Below, piece by piece: positions 1 through 7,218 of a stretch of 64,000 nt of DNA. The position numbers and the translations under genes were made by a program. This stretch comes from Rhodococcus sp. 14-2470-1b (GTDB lineage: Bacteria > Actinomycetota > Actinomycetes > Mycobacteriales > Mycobacteriaceae). Under the pieces are notes generated by a model. It searched no databases. It was given only the letters and a program-made list of their open reading frames with translations, and was not told where the DNA came from. Within the stretch, counting starts at the first letter, position 1, and each line of letters begins with the position of its first letter. Location: the NCBI RefSeq assembly GCF_002259415.1, contig NZ_NPFY01000023.1, positions 1 through 64,000 on the forward strand, given 5' to 3'.

Positions 1-97
1 GAAACGCCCGGTCCCATTCCGAACCCGGAAGCTAAGCCCTCCAGCGCCGATGGTACTGCACCCGACAGGGTGTGGGAGAGTAGGACACCGCCGAACA
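1..97 (+). rRNA. rrf: 5S ribosomal RNA, 3' part
   Basis: The sequence matches the conserved body of actinobacterial 5S rRNA: the CGCCCGGTCCCATTCCGAAC block, then GGAAGCTAAG, GCGCCGATGGTACTGC and GGGAGAGTAGG. The first twenty or so bases lie left of the window. The 3' end is placed near base 97 by comparison with the usual length. A strong hairpin follows at once. This marks the end of a 16S-23S-5S operon. Confidence 0.95.
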
Positions 98-104
98 CAT
101 TTTC

Positions 105-142
105 CAGAACACCCCCGAACCACACGGTTCGGGGGTGTTCTG
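105..142 (+). terminator. Intrinsic terminator of the rRNA operon
   Basis: A perfect 16-bp inverted repeat (arms 105-120 and 127-142, 6-base loop) lies 7 bases past the 5S end. A long U tract is missing, as is common in actinobacteria. Position and stability argue for termination of the rRNA transcript. Confidence 0.85.
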
Positions 143-203
143 CATTCCCCAACCAAAAACACTCCACCGTGCATCCCCCTCGGACACCCGTCGAGCACAC
201 CCC

Positions 204-323
204 CACCGCAAAAACACCCCCCGAATGTGCGCTGACACCCCCACCCCACGCACAACACGAGGGTGAATCCACCACCCCTCCGCCGGGCAGAGACACAGAC
301 GCTCACCCATGTGCCGGACGCTC
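204..323. repeat. Degenerate direct repeat, copy A
   Basis: The left half shares an almost unbroken stretch with copy B at 394: an A-run, then ACACCCCCCGAATGTGCGCT, then ACACCCCCAC. The right half shares GCTCAC-CA-GTG and later GA-GCTC. The element also holds an internal short duplication around GACGCTCACCCA (near 299-327). The function is unknown. Confidence 0.7.
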
Positions 324-393
324 ACCCAGGTGCTAGCACCTGGCCGTGCACCCGACACAACGGCGAGCATCCATCACCGAACAACGGACCACA

Positions 394-500
394 CCCACGA
401 AAACACCCCCCGAATGTGCGCTCACACCCCCACGCGTACAAGACGAGGCCACCCCTTCCGCTCGCAGGTACACAGCCGCTCACGCACGTGTCAGATGCTC
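394..500. repeat. Degenerate direct repeat, copy B
   Basis: Second copy of the element at 204-323, starting 190 bases downstream. It has a near-identical core (AACACCCCCCGAATGTGCGC) and a diverged right half. The spacing does not fit a CRISPR array or a simple tandem array. Confidence 0.7.
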
Positions 501-819
501 GTTGACATCGTTGTCGTCGGCACTCGGATCTGCCCGCGACCGGAGGACAACCGGCCGCGATGTTCGGTGCAATTTAATTCGGTGGCGCCTGTGAGGGTCG
601 TGCAGCATGATGGTGCACGGAACACGGCGAGTACATGGACCGAAAGGGGTGCAACTTGGTAAGAAACCTGAGAATCATTGCCGGGCATCCGTTTACGGTG
701 TCCCGTGCCGCACTCTCGTTCGGGTAGCGACGTCCATTCCGCTATTCGTATTCGCAGGGCATTCGGTGTCTTCGCCTGCCCTGATCATGCTGGGCTGCAA
801 AGCTATTCGAGGAGTTTCC

Positions 820-969
820 ATGTATTTGTACGAGAACGTTATCCGTGAACATGAACTGCGCGTTGCGAAGTCGTTGGAACGGTATCGGAAGAAGAAGGGT
901 GAAGCCGGCGGGAATGCGGAGAACTATCCGTTGTTCGCTACCGCTCGTCGGGAGATTCGGGAGAAGTGA
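820..969 (+). CDS. Small highly charged protein, 49 aa, unknown function
   Basis: This short frame starts with ATG at 820 and has a GAGGAG ribosome-binding site at about 809-814. The product MYLYENVIREHELRVAKSLE... is predicted helical and rich in Arg, Lys and Glu, with a basic RYRKKKGEAGG segment and a C-terminal RREIREK. There is no signal peptide or membrane segment. Its 3' end overlaps the convergent acetyltransferase gene by about 30 bases. I do not recognise a family; the good ribosome-binding site and codon use are the only support that it is real. Confidence 0.5.
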   Translation: MYLYENVIREHELRVAKSLERYRKKKGEAGGNAENYPLFATARREIREK

Positions 970-1267
970 GCAAGTCTCCGAATTCGTCGGGGTTGGTCTC
1001 GATGAACTCGCGAACGAACCAGCAGGACGGCTGAACCAACAGTCGCCGCGAGCGGGTGTCGTTCAAGGCGTATTCCGTCAGTGCCGCGGCGTATCCCCTG
1101 CCGCGGTACTGGGGGAGCGTCACGGTGTGGAAGAAATTGCGGGTATCGCCCACATCGAAGTACTCGGATACCGCGGCTAGCTCGGTGTCCGAGTACAACA
1201 CGAATCGGCTTCGTTCGGCGTCGTGCTCGGCCCGTGCGTCCATGTGTCGATTGTGCACGGTATCCAC
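938..1267 (-). CDS. GNAT-family N-acetyltransferase (YjdJ-like, short)
   Basis: The protein is about 109 aa, the length of the compact GNAT subfamily. The diagnostic acetyl-CoA pyrophosphate-binding motif is seen as LPQYRGRGYAAALTEYAL in the middle of the protein, preceded by a beta-strand region (FFHTVTLP) and followed by a CWFVREFI helix typical of this family. These enzymes acetylate amino groups of small molecules or proteins; the substrate cannot be read from sequence. The start may be the second Met (1243), since both fit the family. The 3' end overlaps the convergent 49-codon gene. Confidence 0.8.
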   Translation of the reverse strand: MDTVHNRHMDARAEHDAERSRFVLYSDTELAAVSEYFDVGDTRNFFHTVTLPQYRGRGYAAALTEYALNDTRSRRLLVQPSCWFVREFIETNPDEFGDLLTSPESPDER

Positions 1268-1376
1268 GGGGGGTGTTGGACCACTAGGCTGGGGTCAGAT
1301 CCCCGAGTCGTGCGCGTGCTACCCGTCGTAGGCACCTCTCTTCATCTGCACGGGTAGGCAGAACAGAGGTAGCACC

Positions 1377-2147
1377 GTGGAAGACGTTTCGGAGCAGGGT
1401 ATACGCGCATTCATCGAAGCGGTAGTGATGCACGGGGGTCGCGCTGAGCGCCTCACCACGTCGCGTCGTAATCCGGTCCAGGTCTGGGCTGTCGACGGTT
1501 CCAGCTGTGTAGTCCGGGTCCGGTCCAAGGCGGAAGGTGACTGGAAGGCGCGCAGGCAGGACGAGTCGCTGGCCACCGATGACACAGGCTCGACATACTG
1601 GGTGTTCGTGGATCTGAGCAAGTCCAATCCGTCGTTCTTCATGGTGTCGTCCGAAGAAATGGCAGCTGACATCAAAGGCGAGGTCGATCTGTGGGTGCAG
1701 GATTCCCCGTTGCGCTCCCGCACAGGACACCACGCAATCGCTGTCGGCCGGGTTCAGCACGGTCACGACCGGTGGAGTCTTCTCGGGTTGAACGTCGACG
1801 CGGACCTGACGCTGGCAGACGCTGCGCATTCTGCTGCGTCTCATCGCGTCGGCAAACAGACCCGGCGCACGAATGCGAAGCGGTCCGCGTCGGTCGAAGA
1901 GGTGATCGACCTGCGCGTTCGAGTCGTCGCTGATTTCGACGGCTACCGTCTCAGTGCGCGGTACGACCCGGACAATTCGCGCCTGGAAATCGTACGCGGA
2001 CCGATGGAGGGCCGGAGATTCGAGGATCCGACCGAGGCCGCCAGTGCTGTCGCGACGCATATCAGCGGTGATGAGCAGGTCTGCGACGGTTGGAAATTCT
2101 GGGAGCTCGATACTCCCGAACGCGCACCGCTCGGGTCACTCCTGTAG
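1377..2147 (+). CDS. Putative PD-(D/E)XK nuclease-like protein with RAMA/DUF4357-like C-terminus
   Basis: This is a 256-aa cytoplasmic protein. Residues 1-130 have the layout of a restriction-endonuclease-like fold: an early helix, a strand-rich VVRVRSKAEGDW segment where the catalytic Q-x-K strand would fall, then STYWVFVDLSKSNPSFFMV, a phrase typical of this group. Residues about 175-256 (GYRLSARYD, GPMEGRRFEDPTEAASAV, DGWKFWEL, LGSLL) look like the RAMA/DUF4357 domain found in restriction-linked proteins. The canonical acidic residues are not obvious, so activity is uncertain. A long open frame on the other strand is judged a shadow. It stands alone near other small accessory genes. Confidence 0.55.
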   Translation: MEDVSEQGIRAFIEAVVMHGGRAERLTTSRRNPVQVWAVDGSSCVVRVRSKAEGDWKARRQDESLATDDTGSTYWVFVDLSKSNPSFFMVSSEEMAADIKGEVDLWVQDSPLRSRTGHHAIAVGRVQHGHDRWSLLGLNVDADLTLADAAHSAASHRVGKQTRRTNAKRSASVEEVIDLRVRVVADFDGYRLSARYDPDNSRLEIVRGPMEGRRFEDPTEAASAVATHISGDEQVCDGWKFWELDTPERAPLGSLL

Positions 2148-2337
2148 GTCACAAGTGGACCGACCGTTCTGTTGTGAACGGTCATAGCAATCCCGAAAAC
2201 AGCGGATCCATCAGGTTCTACTCCCTATCGTGGGTGAAGTTCCTGTTTTACATCGAGATATTCGACACCCCTCGCACGGCAGGCTCCCTGACGGGTCCGC
2301 TGCCCAGCCACGTCGGTGTCTCGGTCCGTTGAGTTCG

Positions 2338-2703
2338 ATGGCGACGACGAGTGGCGTTGTCGACCAGGGAGGCAAAGGTTCCGTGGAGCATTCGTTTCGA
2401 TCCCCATCGCTGCACGCATCGCGTTTCGTCATCCTTGTTGCGCAATTCGTGGATCGTCGGATATCGGCAGACCACTTCTCCGCTCAATTCCGGGCGCTCG
2501 AGAGCAGCGACTCCGGTTACCTCGACCGTGACATTTCCATGATCGTTCGGAAACTGTCCGTCGATGTCGGCGCTTACCGTGGAGACGTCAACTTGCTCGG
2601 TGTCGACTTCATAGACAGTGAACAGCTGTGGCGTGCATCAGGAGAAGCGTTCCGAGACCTGCTGACTCTTCAGTCCGAGCTGCTCGGCCGTGAAGCAGGC
2701 TGA
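2338..2703 (+). CDS. Colicin-immunity-domain-like protein, 121 aa
   Basis: The start is set at ATG 2338 because the frame upstream has no family-like sequence. The protein has the pattern ILVAQFVDRRISADHFSAQF near the N-terminus, an acidic stretch in the middle, and a C-terminal 'DSEQLWRASGEAFRDLL' helix. This layout is usual for the small actinobacterial proteins annotated as colicin D-type immunity. No toxin gene lies beside it, so an orphan immunity role is a guess. The 3' end overlaps the convergent HTH gene by 34 bases. Confidence 0.5.
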   Translation: MATTSGVVDQGGKGSVEHSFRSPSLHASRFVILVAQFVDRRISADHFSAQFRALESSDSGYLDRDISMIVRKLSVDVGAYRGDVNLLGVDFIDSEQLWRASGEAFRDLLTLQSELLGREAG

Positions 2704-3068
2704 TCTTTCTTGAACGTCTCCCGAAGCCGGACAAGATCTTCCAGGCGAAACCTGCGGTGAGTGCCACGCATTTCGATCGCGAGGTTGCCCGCGTCGGCGA
2801 GTTTCCTGACGTACGTATCGGACACACCGAGCACTTCGGCAGCCTGCGACGTCGTCAGTAGTTCGCTCACCGGGCCCACCGTCACCGACGTACCCCCGGC
2901 GAGAAGTCGGAGGAGCTCCACGACAGCGCGCCGGCCCGACTCGTCGATGTCGAGCTCTACGCCATCGAACGAAACAGTGGGTACACGGTCGCTCGACTCC
3001 GCGATACGAGCGGAAACCAACTGCGCGTCACGGTGCGACAACGCCGATGCAATGTACCGATGATCCAT
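2670..3068 (-). CDS. Excisionase/MerR-like helix-turn-helix protein
   Basis: The 132-aa protein carries a clear excisionase-type winged HTH: LLTTSQAAEVLGVSDTYVRK, then a wing with GTHRRFRLEDL (residues about 69-115). The N-terminal part is helical with an FDGVELDIDESGRRAVVELL strand-helix. Such proteins often act as antitoxins with a PIN-domain toxin encoded downstream; here the downstream neighbour is the convergent immunity-like gene instead. It is divergent from the azoreductase gene and could bind their shared promoter region (3069-3142). Confidence 0.75.
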   Translation of the reverse strand: MDHRYIASALSHRDAQLVSARIAESSDRVPTVSFDGVELDIDESGRRAVVELLRLLAGGTSVTVGPVSELLTTSQAAEVLGVSDTYVRKLADAGNLAIEMRGTHRRFRLEDLVRLRETFKKDQPASRPSSSD

Positions 3069-3114
3069 ACCTCGAGCCTATCTGCCGGCTCCACTCCCAT
3101 GCTGGGCATATTCT

Positions 3115-3131
3115 CTAGTTACAGCTACTAG
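3115..3131. promoter_or_regulatory. Inverted repeat CTAGT-N7-ACTAG upstream of azoreductase
   Basis: A perfect 5-bp inverted repeat with a 7-base spacer (3115-3119 and 3127-3131) lies just upstream of the azoreductase start, overlapping the ribosome-binding site region. Similar sites are bound by HxlR/MarR-type redox regulators, so operator function is inferred. Confidence 0.4.
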
Positions 3132-3142
3132 AAGGAGTGTCC

Positions 3143-3787
3143 GTGCCGCAGTTGTTGCATCTAGATTCGTCCGCTGATCCTGTTTCGTCCGTCAGTCGAG
3201 CGGTGACCGCACACTTTTCGGACACCTGGCATTCGCTCGGTGCCGATCATTCGGTGATCTATCGGGACTTGCACCGAAATCCGCCGCCACATCTGCCGAC
3301 GTCCGCGTTGCACTGGGCGCCGCATCTGAGAACTTCGGACGAGGTTGCGCCGCCGGAAGCCGAGGCGTTGCAGAAAGAACTGATCGACGAGTTGGTCTCG
3401 GCGGACGTGCTTCTCGTCGGTGCACCGATGTACAACTGGTCCGTTCCGTCGACACTCAAAGCGTGGATCGATTACATCCACGTTCCCGGAATCACCGTGC
3501 CGTTCGATGCGCCGACTCGACCTCTCGAAGGTAAGCCGGTTGTGGTGGTGTCGTCGCGAGGCGACCAGTACGGGCCGGGGACTCCGGAGTTCGGCGCGGA
3601 CCACACCGTGCCACAGCTGCAGCAGGTGCTCGGTAAGGCGTTGGGGATGGAAGTCTTCATCGTCACGGTCGACCTGACTCTCGCATCCCGAGTTCCGGCG
3701 ATGGCGGCGCTGACTCCGCAGGCCGAGGCGAGCCTCGCGGACGCACGATCCGCAGTGTCGGATCTAGCGACCCGATTGGGTTCGTGA
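3143..3787 (+). CDS. azoR: FMN-dependent NADH-azoreductase / flavodoxin-like quinone reductase
   Basis: The product is a flavodoxin-fold enzyme of about 214 aa, the usual AzoR length. It reduces quinones and azo compounds with NADH via FMN. The N-terminal LLHLDSSADPVSSVSRAVT is the phosphate-binding loop of FMN, and GAPMYNWSVPSTLKAWIDYI is the family hallmark. A late SRGDQYGPGTPEFGADH segment fits the flavin site. GTG 3143 is preferred over GTG 3137, because the AAGGAG ribosome-binding site (3132-3137) would overlap the latter. The 3' end overlaps the convergent ABC ATPase gene by 24 bases. Confidence 0.9.
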   Translation: MPQLLHLDSSADPVSSVSRAVTAHFSDTWHSLGADHSVIYRDLHRNPPPHLPTSALHWAPHLRTSDEVAPPEAEALQKELIDELVSADVLLVGAPMYNWSVPSTLKAWIDYIHVPGITVPFDAPTRPLEGKPVVVVSSRGDQYGPGTPEFGADHTVPQLQQVLGKALGMEVFIVTVDLTLASRVPAMAALTPQAEASLADARSAVSDLATRLGS

Positions 3788-4507
3788 CCGACGTGCGCTG
3801 ACGAGCACGTCGATCAGTTCCGATTCGACGGCAGCGAATTCGGGTGTCGTGACGACCATCGGCTCACGTGGTCTCGGCAGGGGCACGGCGACCTGGCGTC
3901 GGACATGGGCCGGTTTGTCGGAGAGCACCACCACGCGATCCGAGAGGTACACGGCCTCTCGGATGTCGTGCGTGATCATCAGTACCGTCCAGCGGTAGCG
4001 AAGCCAGACGTCTTGCAACCATTGCTGCATGTCTGTTCGGGTCAGCGAGTCCAAGGCGCCGAACGGCTCGTCGAGCAGGAGTAGGTCGTGGCCCTGGACG
4101 ACGGTCCGGAGGAGTGCGGCGCGCTGGCGCATTCCCCCGGACATCTCCGAGGGCCGAGCGTTCTCGTAGCCGGCGAGCCCGAACACGTCGAACAGCTCTC
4201 GAGCTCGGGTACGCGCCTCTTTCTTCGGGACGCCCTGCACCTCGAGACCGAGGGTCGTGTTGTCCAGCACCGACCGCCAGGGGAAGAGCAGGTCTTTCTG
4301 CGGCATGTAGGCACTGCGAGGTGCCTCCACGACACCCCCGTCCGGCGAGTCGAGGCCGGCCACCATGTTGAAGATGGTGCTCTTGCCGGATCCGCTCGGG
4401 CCGATCACTGACACGAATTCGCCGGGTTCGACGTCGAAGTCGATGCCGTCCAGGATCGTGCGGTTCCCGTAGGACTTCGTCAGGCCTGCCACGTGCACTC
4501 TGCTCAT
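3764..4507 (-). CDS. ABC transporter ATP-binding protein (thiamine-precursor type)
   Basis: This 247-aa protein belongs to the nitrate/taurine/thiamine-precursor ATPase family (ThiZ-like). Visible motifs are Walker A GPSGSGKST, Q-loop YMPQKDLLFPW, signature MSGGMRQRAALLRT, Walker B LLLLDEPFGALD and the H-loop ITHD. The start is ATG 4507, which overlaps the permease stop by 4 bases (ATGA). It should power uptake through the permease encoded just upstream. As last gene of the riboswitch-led operon it is very likely controlled by thiamine pyrophosphate. Confidence 0.93.
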   Translation of the reverse strand: MSRVHVAGLTKSYGNRTILDGIDFDVEPGEFVSVIGPSGSGKSTIFNMVAGLDSPDGGVVEAPRSAYMPQKDLLFPWRSVLDNTTLGLEVQGVPKKEARTRARELFDVFGLAGYENARPSEMSGGMRQRAALLRTVVQGHDLLLLDEPFGALDSLTRTDMQQWLQDVWLRYRWTVLMITHDIREAVYLSDRVVVLSDKPAHVRRQVAVPLPRPREPMVVTTPEFAAVESELIDVLVSARRSRTQSGR

Positions 4508-5370
4508 CGCGGCTGTTCCTCTCGTCCCCGTTCGACTCGAGCCCAGGGTATGAACAGTCTTTCGATCAAGTACGTCAGCACGAAGAGCAGCACGCTGATG
4601 ACGGCGGTGACGAGTACGGCAGCGAGCACCAGATCGGTACGGAACGAGTTCTTCTGCTGGCTCATGTAGATGCCGAGCCCCGCGCTCGCACCTGCATATT
4701 CCGCGAAGATCGCACCGACGACGGCGTAGGTGATGCCGATTCGAAGCGAGGTGAAGAACCGCGGCATCGCCGACGGTAGACGCACGTATCTGAACTGCTG
4801 CCAGCGGCTGGCGCCCATGCTCGACAGAAGCGCGCGGGCGTCGCGATCGGCCGAGGCGAAACCCTCGATCAGGCCGATTGCCATGGGGAAGAACGTAGCC
4901 AATGCGATGACGAGGATCTTCGGAAGCAGTCCGAAGCCGAACCAGATGATGAGGAGTGGCGCAATCGCGATGATCGGCAACGTCTGAGAGACCACGAACA
5001 ATGGGACGACGGCACGGCGCAGCCACGGAGAGAAATCAACGGCGACAGCAAGAGTCCAGGCGACGATGCAGGACACGGTGAAGCCGATGATCGTGACCTG
5101 CAGTGTCGCTGCAGCATTGGTGGCGATCGCGTCTCGATGGGCCCATCCCTGGCTCAGGATTCGCGTGGGTGAGGGAAGTACCTGAGGTCGAATTCCACTC
5201 GTGGTGACGTAGGTCTGCCACACCGCGACGAGGACGACGACGATGGTTGCCGACGGCAGAGCCCAGCGAACGAGCGCCGGCCCGTCCGCCCTGACAGCAG
5301 GCCATCGCCGGACACCGCGAGCGGCGGGAGGCGCTCCGGAGGATGCATCACCGATCGCCGAGGTTGTCAT
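4504..5370 (-). CDS. ABC transporter permease (thiamine-precursor type)
   Basis: This 288-aa integral membrane protein has about six hydrophobic segments and the family EAA-loop region (SSMGASRWQQFRYVRLPSAMP) that docks with the ATPase. The N-terminal 40 residues are a soluble leader before the first membrane span (PSATIVVVLVAVW). It belongs to the SsuC/ThiX-type family. Start ATG 5370 overlaps the binding-protein stop by 4 bases, and its own stop overlaps the ATPase start by 4 bases, so the three genes are translationally coupled. Confidence 0.92.
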   Translation of the reverse strand: MTTSAIGDASSGAPPAARGVRRWPAVRADGPALVRWALPSATIVVVLVAVWQTYVTTSGIRPQVLPSPTRILSQGWAHRDAIATNAAATLQVTIIGFTVSCIVAWTLAVAVDFSPWLRRAVVPLFVVSQTLPIIAIAPLLIIWFGFGLLPKILVIALATFFPMAIGLIEGFASADRDARALLSSMGASRWQQFRYVRLPSAMPRFFTSLRIGITYAVVGAIFAEYAGASAGLGIYMSQQKNSFRTDLVLAAVLVTAVISVLLFVLTYLIERLFIPWARVERGREEQPR

Positions 5371-6368
5371 TCGCCGAGGTAGTCGTCGGTGAAGTACGTG
5401 GACCAGTCGGGCTCGGACGTGAGCGGCGCACCGTTCTCGTCCACCAGAACCCCGTTGTCGTACAGGAACTTCGAGTACTCGGTCCATTTGTCGATGTTCT
5501 GCGTGCCGACTTCGCCGTCGCCGTCGCGCATGTACTTGTCCGCCAACATCCGTTGGCTCTCGAAGACCAACGATTCGTCGGTGAAGGTTCCCGGGTTGGC
5601 GTCGATGACGTCCTGGGCGGCGCGATCGGGGTCGTCGGCCGCCAGCTGGTACCCGCGTTGCAGTGCCTGGACGAATTTCCCGGCTTCGTCGGGGTTGTCG
5701 GCCAGCCAGTTCTCGTTGCCGCTGATGGTGATCGCGTACGCGTCGGGGAATTCGTAGTCGGTGTTCTCGAAGTATTTCATCGGAGTCCCGCTGTGCTCGG
5801 CTTCGATGCCTTCCCATGCGAGATAGGAGACGGTGAAGTCCGCAGTACCGGAGTACACGGCTTCGTACGCCGACGTCCCCAGAACCACGGTCTCGTATTC
5901 GCCTCTACCGCCGTCGTTCTGGATGACCTGTCGGAGCCCTGCTTTCTCACCGGTGTCACCGAAGCCCGCGTACACCTTGCCGTCCAATGCCTTGGGGCTC
6001 GGAATGTCGTCACGGTCTGCGCGTACACCGATTGCCGTTGCCCAGTGCTGGAGGGGGGCGAGCACCGAAACGATCTGCGCACCCGCAGCTTTCGCGAAAA
6101 CGGTGGAGCTCTGCGTGCTGATCCCGAACTCCGCGTTACCGGAATCGACGAGGGTGTCCGACGAAGTGTTGTTGTACGGCAACACCTCCACGTCCAGTCC
6201 GGCGTCCGCGAAGTAGCCCTCCTGGAGGGCGACGTACAAGCCGGTGTGATTGGTGTTGGGTGTCCAGTCGAGTGCGAATCTGATCGTGTCCGAATCGTTC
6301 GACTGCGCGCACGAGGTCAGGCCCGCGACGGAGATCGCGGCGCACGCAAGGGCGAGTAATCGTTTCAT
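5367..6368 (-). CDS. NMT1/ThiY-like substrate-binding lipoprotein
   Basis: This 333-aa lipoprotein has signal peptide MKRLLALACAAISVAGLTSC, with Cys20 as the likely lipid-modified residue. The mature part begins IRFALDWTPNTNHTGLYVAL, the signature of the NMT1/ThiY family that binds pyrimidine precursors of thiamine such as N-formyl-4-amino-5-aminomethyl-2-methylpyrimidine. Start ATG 6368 overlaps the tenA stop by 4 bases. Co-transcription with tenA and a TPP riboswitch supports a thiamine-salvage role rather than transport of nitrate or taurine. Confidence 0.92.
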   Translation of the reverse strand: MKRLLALACAAISVAGLTSCAQSNDSDTIRFALDWTPNTNHTGLYVALQEGYFADAGLDVEVLPYNNTSSDTLVDSGNAEFGISTQSSTVFAKAAGAQIVSVLAPLQHWATAIGVRADRDDIPSPKALDGKVYAGFGDTGEKAGLRQVIQNDGGRGEYETVVLGTSAYEAVYSGTADFTVSYLAWEGIEAEHSGTPMKYFENTDYEFPDAYAITISGNENWLADNPDEAGKFVQALQRGYQLAADDPDRAAQDVIDANPGTFTDESLVFESQRMLADKYMRDGDGEVGTQNIDKWTEYSKFLYDNGVLVDENGAPLTSEPDWSTYFTDDYLGE

Positions 6369-7093
6369 CGTGCCACCGGCCACGGCGTCGGGTGAAGTGC
6401 GGTGTCCCAGAACATCAGTTCGTATCTTGTCGCGACGCGAAACGCCTGCGCCATGGCGTCGCGCTGGGCGTCCGTGGCTGCAGCGGCCGCATCGTCGACG
6501 AGGACGCGGGCACCGTCGACGAGCGTACGGAACTCGTCGGAATCGTACGTGGACACCCACCGTGCATAGGGGTGTTCGGGGTTGCGTTGCAACACTTCCC
6601 GCGCCGCGAGCGACAACCGAACTGCCACATCGGCGTAGATCCAGTAGCAGGGAAGAACAGCCGCGGCCGCAACGGCGTAGGGTTCCGTCGCTGCAGTGGC
6701 GACGAGGTACGAGACGTAGCCCAGGCACGCCGGTGAATGTTCGATCACGGACCCGGGGCTCGGTAGCGCGTCGCTGGACAGCAGTGACGCGTGAAGTGAC
6801 GCTTCTGCGACGGCACCTGCCGCAGACGACGCCCAGAACGCCGCCGTCTGCGTGTCCGGCGCTTTCGACGCCAGGATGGACAGGGCCTTGGCGTATCCGG
6901 CCAGGTAGAGCTCGTCCTGTGCGATGTACGTGCGGAACGCGTCCAGCGGCAGCGTGCCGTCACCGAGGAGCCCGAGGAACTCGAGATCGTCGATGGCGGC
7001 GCGCAGATCCGCCGTCGCGTCCCACAGGTTGTTCGTGAAGCGACCGGAATCGCCGGGTCTTTCGGAGTGCACCGAGTGCACAGGCGTAGTCAT
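6365..7093 (-). CDS. tenA: TenA-family aminopyrimidine aminohydrolase / thiaminase II
   Basis: This 242-aa protein is close to the usual TenA length. TenA hydrolyses aminopyrimidine breakdown products of thiamine to hydroxymethylpyrimidine for salvage. The catalytic cysteine is most likely Cys149 in LPCYWIYADV, the position typical of the TenA-C group. Other family features are the N-terminal FTNNLWDATADLRAAI, 'FRTYIAQDELYLAGYAKAL' and the C-terminal 'RYELMFWDTAL'. It is the first gene of the operon; ATG 7093 follows the riboswitch directly. Confidence 0.93.
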   Translation of the reverse strand: MTTPVHSVHSERPGDSGRFTNNLWDATADLRAAIDDLEFLGLLGDGTLPLDAFRTYIAQDELYLAGYAKALSILASKAPDTQTAAFWASSAAGAVAEASLHASLLSSDALPSPGSVIEHSPACLGYVSYLVATAATEPYAVAAAAVLPCYWIYADVAVRLSLAAREVLQRNPEHPYARWVSTYDSDEFRTLVDGARVLVDDAAAAATDAQRDAMAQAFRVATRYELMFWDTALHPTPWPVAR

Positions 7094-7099
7094 CGCCTT

Positions 7100-7180
7100 G
7101 ACATCCCTTCGTCAGCATTACCTGCATCAGGTTCGACGGGTGTGATCTCAGCATCCGCATGTACGGACGCACCCCGTGTC
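7100..7180 (-). promoter_or_regulatory. TPP (thiamine pyrophosphate) riboswitch
   Basis: Read on the minus strand, the leader contains the conserved THI-element blocks in order: ACACGGGGTGC, GCTGAGATCACACCCG, GAACCTGATGCAGGTAATGC and CGAAGGGA. The last block ends about 10 bases before the tenA ATG. The GAAGGG that would serve as ribosome-binding site is part of the aptamer's closing region, so control by blocking translation is likely. It should repress tenA and the ABC genes when TPP is plentiful. Confidence 0.96.
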
Positions 7181-7218
7181 AGAACATCGCCGACCATAGC
7201 ACCCTCGTCGGCGATCCG

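Larger units (their letters stand above)
143..819. other. Non-coding tract after the rRNA operon
   Basis: No convincing gene was seen here. The short open frames are C-rich, low-complexity and mutually overlapping. The tract holds two copies of a degenerate repeat of about 110 bp (204-323 and 394-500) and, near its right end, an inverted repeat CAGGGCA/TGCCCTG (755-761 and 777-783) just upstream of the 49-codon gene at 820. Confidence 0.6.

Noticed and set aside
204-500. CRISPR or IS-end interpretation of the repeats after the 5S gene
   Set aside because: Only two diverged copies, no inverted ends, no transposase and no target-site duplication.
1284-2060. 258-codon minus-strand frame opposite the nuclease-like gene
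   Set aside because: The plus-strand product has recognisable conserved phrases (YWVFVDL, DGWKFWEL); the antisense one has none.
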